NCBI GenBank assembly: GCA_016801885.1
Contig: CM028883.1
Span: forward strand, 27,447,143-27,511,142
Reading direction: 5' to 3'
Length of the DNA stretch: 64,000 nucleotides
DNA from: Toxotes chatareus
Taxonomy: Eukaryota; Chordata; Actinopteri; Toxotidae
Part shown: in pieces, positions 52,201 to 60,700 of the stretch
How the letters are laid out: the number at the start of each line of letters is the position of its first letter
Numbering within the stretch: position 1 is the stretch's first letter
Program-made: the position numbers and the translations under genes
The notes under the pieces: model-generated
The model's input: the letters and a program-made list of their open reading frames with translations, nothing else
Told to the model about the DNA's origin: nothing
The model's database searches: none

Positions 52201-54684
52201 AGATGATTTGTACTGTAATAACAATGAAAAAAAGTTATCTATAAGTTATCTATGCTTTTAATGCTTTGTGACCATATATGAGGATATATACTTGTTGGCC
52301 AACAGTTGAATGCAATGTAATGAAACAACCAACGTTTGCTGTTCCCAGGACAGCCTAGAGGAAGCGCTGGTGGCAACTCATCAGGAGATGGAGCTGTACC
52401 ATAACCAGCCTTTGACCATGGAAAAGCTGCAGTTCAAAAAGGAAACCCTGCAGAACCAGCTCATCAACATCAGAGGGGAGCTCTCCCAGGCCTCCAGTGT
52501 AAGGCCGGGCATCACATATGTCTGTGTATTCTGAAGAAAAAAAATGTGTTCTTCTGTCATAAAGATGCATCCACCTGTGTTGCCACATCAGAACTCAGCA
52601 ATAAATTTGCAGAGAAAAACATTATGACAGCTGAGAATGTGAAAACAAGAGCTTAACTTTCATTAAAAAAATTTGTTTGCTCTCAATTCATTCTGAGAGT
52701 TAAAGGAATTTATATCAGAAGAGCATGATTTATGTTAGCAACAATTGTTCAAAACATTTTCTGCATTTGGCTGCATTGTCTGTCTCTCTCTCAGGCTTTA
52801 ACCACCACTCGTATGGAGTTTGAAGCACTGGAGGACGAGGCTAATGCCATCCATGGAGATCTGTGGGAGCAGCTTAATGCAGGAGTGCAGGTAAAAGGTC
52901 ACACTTTTGTCACCCCTGTTTGTCATTAAAGCCCAGCTGTAATTTGTATCATGGAAAGCTAGTTTTACAGCATGAAGCAACAGTCAGTCATTTATCCTTC
53001 ATTTATGCTGGTATTGTCATGAAGTTTGGAAAAAAGCTACTTTTTATTAGATCCTTTTCAGGTTCACTTGCTCATCTTATTTTGTCTGTCTTTATTGCAG
53101 AGTGAACTGGTTCGTAGGCACATCCAGAAAGAGTTTTGGAGAGTCCAGGATGTATTAGAGGGACTGCATAAGAATAATTCATCCAGAGGCACTGACACAG
53201 CCAAGCACAGAGGTAACACACTGGAGCTGGAAAATAATTCATTTCATTTAATTGAAACACCAGTGTCTCTATCATGTACATTCTAATGACTCTATTCCTG
53301 CCACCCTCACCTCCCTCTTTTTCTCTTGCACAGTGGCCAGCGGTGCATCAGGCTCCTTTAGCACCAATAGTCCAGCCAGTCCCCTGAGCTCAGTAAGCCT
53401 CACCAGCCCGCTCAGCCCCTTCTCCCCAGTGCCCGGCTCCCAGGCCTCCCCCAACAAACAGCTGGGCCCGGAGGTAAGCACCGGAAACACCCAGCTGGGG
53501 ACCAACCCCAATCCAAAACCTGGCACAGCCACATGCACAGACTCTAGAACCAACCCTGAAGTGCATAGAAGATCAAGCCCTAAACCTCGTCCCAAGTCAT
53601 GTCCAGTGCCTCATTTCAAATCTGATCCTAAACTTATATGTGGACCCAAAAGTTACAGAGAGGCTGACACAAGCTTGCACATAGAACATCTAAATTACTC
53701 TGGCTGTGAAACATACGAATACAACTTTCCTCAGCCCTCCCTAGCTTTCCAAAGCCACAGGGAATCCCTGGGTAGATTAGACCCTGTGATAGAAGAAACT
53801 GACCAAAACATCAACTGCAGAACCAACTTCACCTTTGAACAACCTATAAATTCTGCTCAAACTGGAGGAGATAAACAGATCAGTTATGTCAAAGTACAAT
53901 GCCATGACTCCAAAATTTCCAATCAGTGTTCAGACACAGTACAAACCCATTCTGACCTTGAGGAGGTTAGTTGGTCATCCTCAAATGGTTGCATCCAAGA
54001 AGTCAGGATTGGCCTAAGAAAAGATGTCTATCCAGACTCCCACCCCTCTCAGTTCCCAACTCAATACCACAATAGACTCAGAAACCTGTCCTCCAACAGA
54101 AGATTTTCTATGCCTGAATCCCAGATCCTGCTTCTCCAGGACTCCTATCGGACTGATGTTTTGTCACTACACTATAGCCCAGATCTTTATGCACCCTCAG
54201 TCCCTTGTTTGAGAAGTGCTAGCCCTGAAACTCAACATCATCGGCAGCTAGCTTCTTGGTCACCATGTCATGCTGGTGCCACTGGTAGACCACTTAGTTA
54301 CCCCAACAATCAAGGGGAACTTTGCAATGATCCAGTGATTTGCACCATAACACAGTCTGATTTATCGAGTGATCATTCAGGTAAAGTGTTCATGCAGAGC
54401 CATCTTTAAAGATAGCTTTAACATTCTGAGATTTGGATGATTCCCAGTTCTGTTCTGATTTGTAACACTTGTAAATACAAGGCAATATTTTCTCCCAAGT
54501 CATAAACATTTTACATTGCTATCGCTAAAGGCCATGACCATTTTTGTCCCCCATTTGCAAAGCCCTCTATCCTGCTAACTGTCTTTGCAGAAAGATTCTT
54601 ATCTAACCTTTCAGTTATCAGTGCTGGGTCTTTGACTGCTCTGCAGGGATCCTATGGAACAGAAAGAATTTGCACATATATTCC

Positions 54685-54754
<70 letters not shown>

Positions 54755-57700
54755 CAAATAATACTCTTTTGGCACTGCTTCAGTCTGATTCATGTAAAGA
54801 TTTGGGAAATTTATGTAATGAGTCTTGACATGGAAGCCATGGGGACATTTGGCTGGAGTTATAGGTTCAGTTATGCTTTTAGGAAAAAATATAGAGGAAG
54901 CATGCTCTCTCATTGATGTCAGTCTTTCATAAAAACACTTAATATGAAACACTATGGTGTGTATATAAGAATTCACAGAGGCTGTCAGGACAGGTATTTC
55001 ATTGGCCACCTGGAGGTTTTCATGTCTAACTCTTTAACATGGGATCAAGACCCACAGAATCATTCCCATGAGTCCTTCCTGCTCTGCACTTTGCCTGGCT
55101 TGTTATCACTCCTCCTGATGTGCAGCACTCTCTCTTCCTCCTGTCCTTTCTCTCCTTCCTTCCCCCCTCCCTGCCCTTACGATGATTTAGGAAAGTGTCC
55201 CCCCAAGGCCTCCCCTCCCCAAGGCCTATTACCCTTTGGAACCCTCCCCTCCCTCCATCCCTCCCCTTCCCTTTGACAGCACCGCCTGGCTACGCAGCTT
55301 GGGCATCGATGATGGTTACCTTGATGGTGAAGATTTTCACATCAGAAAGGTATTTGGGTGTCCAGCTCTCCCCTCACACAGTCCTAACTGTTGTCCAAAG
55401 TCATCTTTTCAAAACATCATTTTTAATCTTGTGAGCCCACAGAGATCATTCATCCCCCCAAACTTCACATTCTTGCTCTTTCCAAACCTCTTTTTGTTCA
55501 AACACTCTTCCATTGCCTCTGATATTTATGCCTGTATCTCCGTATCAGCCTGTATTTGACCTCTCAATGTGGCTGCTCCCCCTTTGCTCTTTTTAATGCC
55601 TCTGTCACTAAAATCTACATTGGCTACATGCTGTAACAGAAAGTGTTTATAATTCCAAACCTATACAAAGGCTGGACTTGCTTTAGGTTCTTGAACCTCG
55701 AGAGTTGTTGAGGTCACATGTAAGTTCTTTTCCCATCCCACCGCAATGTGAGTTGTTAGGGTCACATGAGTCACGATGTGAATGGATGAGCTGCCTGGTG
55801 AGGGATCCCAAAACTGGGTTGTAAGTGTCTGATGAGTGGTGTTTTGCTCCTCTTTCAAACCATTGGTCTTTGGCCAAAATGTGAACATTACTGTCCTCAA
55901 ATGAGTGTCCTTTGTCCCTCCCCACATGTCACTTAGAACTGAAGGATGAGAGGTGAAATGTCTTCAAGAACCTCAAGCAAATCCACTTTTCACTTTGTAT
56001 AGCTTTACGATATACCATGACCTGGATGACTGAGAATCTTGACAGACAAACTAAACACAGAACATTTCAGTCCAAGATGCACTGCAGGTGCTTTGGTGCA
56101 AAGGGCAAAGATGAGCAGCACTTGGTAGGCATCTTAATACCTGGTATGGGGTTCTCTACAGCTACTGTTCATCTGTCAGACTCTCTATGTGCCTATTTGT
56201 GTGATGTCTTTGTAGTGTAGTGAGAAATGCTAGTTAGTATATGGTCACACCAGGAAAGCACAGTGAAAGTCATTTACTCATTCTAATGAAATATGAGGTG
56301 CTGGAGGCTTTGTAGCTACCATGTCTTTGTAGCAACACCTCCTGTCTCATGACTGGCAGCAAACCATGCTGCTTCTCTTTTGTGGAGCTGTTTAAATTGC
56401 AGGAGAAACATGTGTCCATATGTTCTTAAAGTCTGAAATACCACTGTCCTCCCTGCTTGTGTGATCAGGTCATTACTGCATCTGCAGGTAATTTGGTACT
56501 TCCTTGGTTCTACAGGTATAACAGGCATTTTAACTTGATGCCTCCCATCACTCAACACAATTCATCATCTAATGCATTCTGCAGCAGCTTTGGATGTGCA
56601 CAGAAACTTTTCACAACTTTCAGGTTTAATGCTGATTCCGTGACAAATAATCTCAGTATTTCATATTGCAGCCCAAGTTTGGAGAGCAGAACAATATCAG
56701 TGACATGCAGGACCAGGACAGACAATCCAGCATGAACAAAGGTAAAACAACCTATGTTCAAATTTCCCTGTGACAACCCTTCTGATCCTTTCTTGGATGA
56801 TGATCGTAATCTGGCAATTAACTCCCAGATTGGGTCACAGAACCTTTCGGAACATGGGATTGCACTGATGATACTTCCTTCACTGACATTTGTAAATGAC
56901 AGATGAAAGAAAGCCCATAATCCAATTTAGAATTCTGGCTTTTTAGACATGATGTATCATTAAATTAAGTGAGACTGACACATACATATGCATACATATT
57001 GTCATGACTCGTAATGGTAGCAGTGAGAATTCAGTTCCCTCTTCTTTCCCATGGTTCTGAATTTATCACTTGTATCCTTTGCCAGTTGGCATTGTTCCTC
57101 CTAGAACCAAGTCCCCCACAGACGAATCACATGGCGGCTTTGCTGGAGTTTCCCGGCATAATGGCAGACTGCCCAACGGAATCTCTAGGGTATGTTAACC
57201 TAAACTACATGGAAATAATATAAAAATGTCTATCTAAACCACAGTATACACAGATGTGTGCAGCCTCAAGCCAAATAAAACATTGTATGGAAATCAATCT
57301 GTCCAAGGATCTTTAACCAGTGTGTACAACAACACTGTGACAGAGCAGGGACCTTGGCTTTGTCCCAACACACATTTATGGTCTGAGAACTTGAAGTGCC
57401 TCCTCATATTACCATTGTCAGATGATTGTCTCAAATGCTTTAGCTCAGATACTCAATATTTTCACATAAGGTACAAACAAGATAAAAACAACCATACAAC
57501 ACTCTGATTACCAACAAGTCACCACCTTAATATATATATTTATATAGTAATTATAACATGAGAACATTTCTTCAAGTAGCTGAAGGGGTTGAGATGTTGA
57601 CATTCAGATATTTGGGATATTATTCATATGAAAGAACATCTGAAACGAGTCAAGCAGTGACAGGAAGGACCTGCCAAAATGTCTGCTGTTTTTTTGGATA

Positions 57701-60700
57701 TGGGCAAAGTTTCAGATTATTTCTTTGATAATGGGCTCATTAGTGTGAGTCAAGTCTAACTCTCATAATCCCAGAGGTTCACATACAGTTGTAAACTCTG
57801 CCATAGTATAAAATATGGCCTGGTAGTAATTTAATAATACTTTGCTCTTGACACCATGAGTGTCCTGTTATCTGGGAATAATCATGGCTAACAGAGATGC
57901 ATAGTTAATCATGTGTTATTTGATAACTCAAAAAAATTGGATTTTACTTTTATGGTTTCAAAATTACATTTGAACACAGCAAAGTACTGAATGATTTTCC
58001 ACACAATGGCTCTTCAAAGTGCTTTACATAATGCACTGAAAATATGAAGTAATGCACAAAACATTAATACTCGAATGACAGATAAGAATAGAAAGTGCTA
58101 TAACCATGTTTTATTGTTTTATTTTTGTCATGAGATAGGACTGGAACCACTTTGTCTCCAAGTCCAACTCAGTTTTCTGTTTTCCATATCTAGTTGTATG
58201 GTCAGCTGTGTCAGAGGTAGCACTAAGCTCCAATAGGACTAAGACTGAAATCTTCTCTCCTTCACTCAAAGTGTGTTTTTGTGGCTCGTCTTTGTCACAG
58301 GAGCGTCCAAAGAGCGCAGTGTTTCCTGCAGAGATGAAGTCGAAGATGAGCATAGAGGAGCAAAACGAACGAATCCGCCGCAACCAGAGCAGCTCTGTGA
58401 GGGACAAGAGGCGGAGCCTGAACCTCTCGGGTGGCCAGTCTCCAGCCAGCTACAAAGTGGTATGATCAACCATGATCCACAGTGCCAGTAGAATAAAGGT
58501 TTAGGTTTTATTTTCTTCATCTTTCAGATAACAGTTATAAAGAACCGGGACGCTTTGATCATTGTGCACATCCAACACTTTGCGAGATGGAACAGCTGTT
58601 CATGAAACATAATTATTTTGATGGAGAAACTTGTATATACAAATGTATATGTATGCAAGATTTCAGTCATGGCTGAAAGATCTCAACCCTCAATAACACC
58701 CACTGACATCCAGCCCATTGCTGCTGTAAGTCAAGGTCAAAAGTCAGGCTAACATTGTTCAAGAAAGGGCACACTGTGTACTTCTAGTGTATTAGTGCCT
58801 GCAGGCAGGTAATGTAGTAAACACAAAGAATACAATTGCCACTGTTCGAAAGTGGGAATTGCATTCTCACTGCAATAACAATTGCTTCAGTAAACGATGC
58901 TGTATAGATGATTTCCAAAAATGTCTGATGTAAATCTCTGGAAAATTAACAGAAACAGGAAAAGTTTTTGGAACTGGTGACTTGTCCTGGAGGTTGCAGA
59001 TGACTTGATTGTATCTGTATCTGTGTGCATGTGTGAATGTTCTTGGACAGGTTCGTCGGCGGCTGACAGCTCATGAGATCGACATTAAAGACCTGGAGAC
59101 AGCAGTTCGAGGCCAGGGGCAGGAGTCGCCACGGGAGGAAATCGCTCGTCTGAGACGGTTACAGGTTGAACCGGAACACTACGACCTGGATGTCAGTAAA
59201 GAGGTGAGATCAGTCAGCTGATGCATCGCTCCCTCGTTCACTCTTTTGTACTCCCTGTTCATAGCTCATTTTCCCAAAGCATTGGTAACAACAAAAGAAT
59301 TATAATTGCCTCTAGTGCTGAAGACAAGACATTTTTTATCTTTGCATACCTTCAGGATCTGAATACTTCCTCCACCACTCACCAATACACCTGAACTGCC
59401 CCACTCCTTCTAATGTCTTTGTCTTTAAATTATGTCTGTTGTGTGTTTCCTTGTGGAGATATGTGTCCCTGTAGTTCATAAATATTGTTAGTGTCTTCAC
59501 TGTAAGATGGCTTGTACTTACTGACAAAGTGCAGTGGTGTGTTTCACATTTGTAGTTGTTTGAGCTTTTTTGTCCATAAGACCACCTTACTCTGCAAAAT
59601 GTGCACAAATGTATTTGTGACAGTTTCTGAAGAAAGGTACATGCAAAACCCACCCACTCAGAGTTGAAATACCTTTAGAACACAACTTGAAATCTTATTA
59701 AAAATATCACTAAAACTAAAGGTATGTGTTCTTTGTAATATAATAATAGTAAAAGTCCAAACTCACAAAGCAAATCTCCTGATGAAAAGTTTTCTTGGCT
59801 CACTCTTTTATTATACTGATCTTTCACTGTATTTGCGTGCATGTATATGTATATGGATCCATGTTTATTTCATGTTCACCATTTTTGTTGTAGCTGATGG
59901 CTCCTGACAAGGTTCTGATCCCAGAACGCTACCTGGACGTGGAAGACAACTCACCTCTGAGCCCAGAGGAACAGAAGGAGAAGCAGAAGAAGCTGGAGCG
60001 GATCAAGACCCTCATTGCCAAATCAAAGTGGGTTTTGACTCATGTGTAGATTGATTAATCAGTTTTCTCTGCTGTTTCACGACAAATCAGTTCATTTTTA
60101 TACATGTTATAAAGCACGATTTCCTTGCACATTCCCTTACGACAAAAAGTTCTCATCTCTCTCTAAACTATATTGTATGTGTGTATGGTAAGGAAGGGTT
60201 AGGATAAATTATTTATGCCAGTTCAACATGTTGCATAGTCATTATGACTAACAAAACCACCACCCTCCTCCTTTTTATTTCTTTATCTTTCCTCTGTCAG
60301 TTTGCAGAACATGGTTCCTCTTCTGGATGGCCTGGTGGAGGGTGGAGTTCCAGCCAACTCTCAGCAGCAGCTGCAAGAACAGGAGAAGCGTATTGAGATA
60401 TCTTGCGCTCTGGCTGCTGAGGCCTCTCGTCGCAGCCGCATTCTCTCCGGTGAGGACTCTCTCCCCATACGCTGCCATCGACGCATTCACTAACCTCACT
60501 AACCCTCTCCCATTAATGTCTCCACTCAGTCACAAAGCACAGGACAGGCCACAGTGCATAGTACTCACTCCCTACTCTGCATCACGCATGTTTCTGCACA
60601 TACCTGCATGATTCATCTATCGCACATCTGAAATTTAGTGCTGATCGTTTTGGAGATCCAAGGTTTACCAAGGTCTTGTAAACTGATCTGCAATCTGCCA

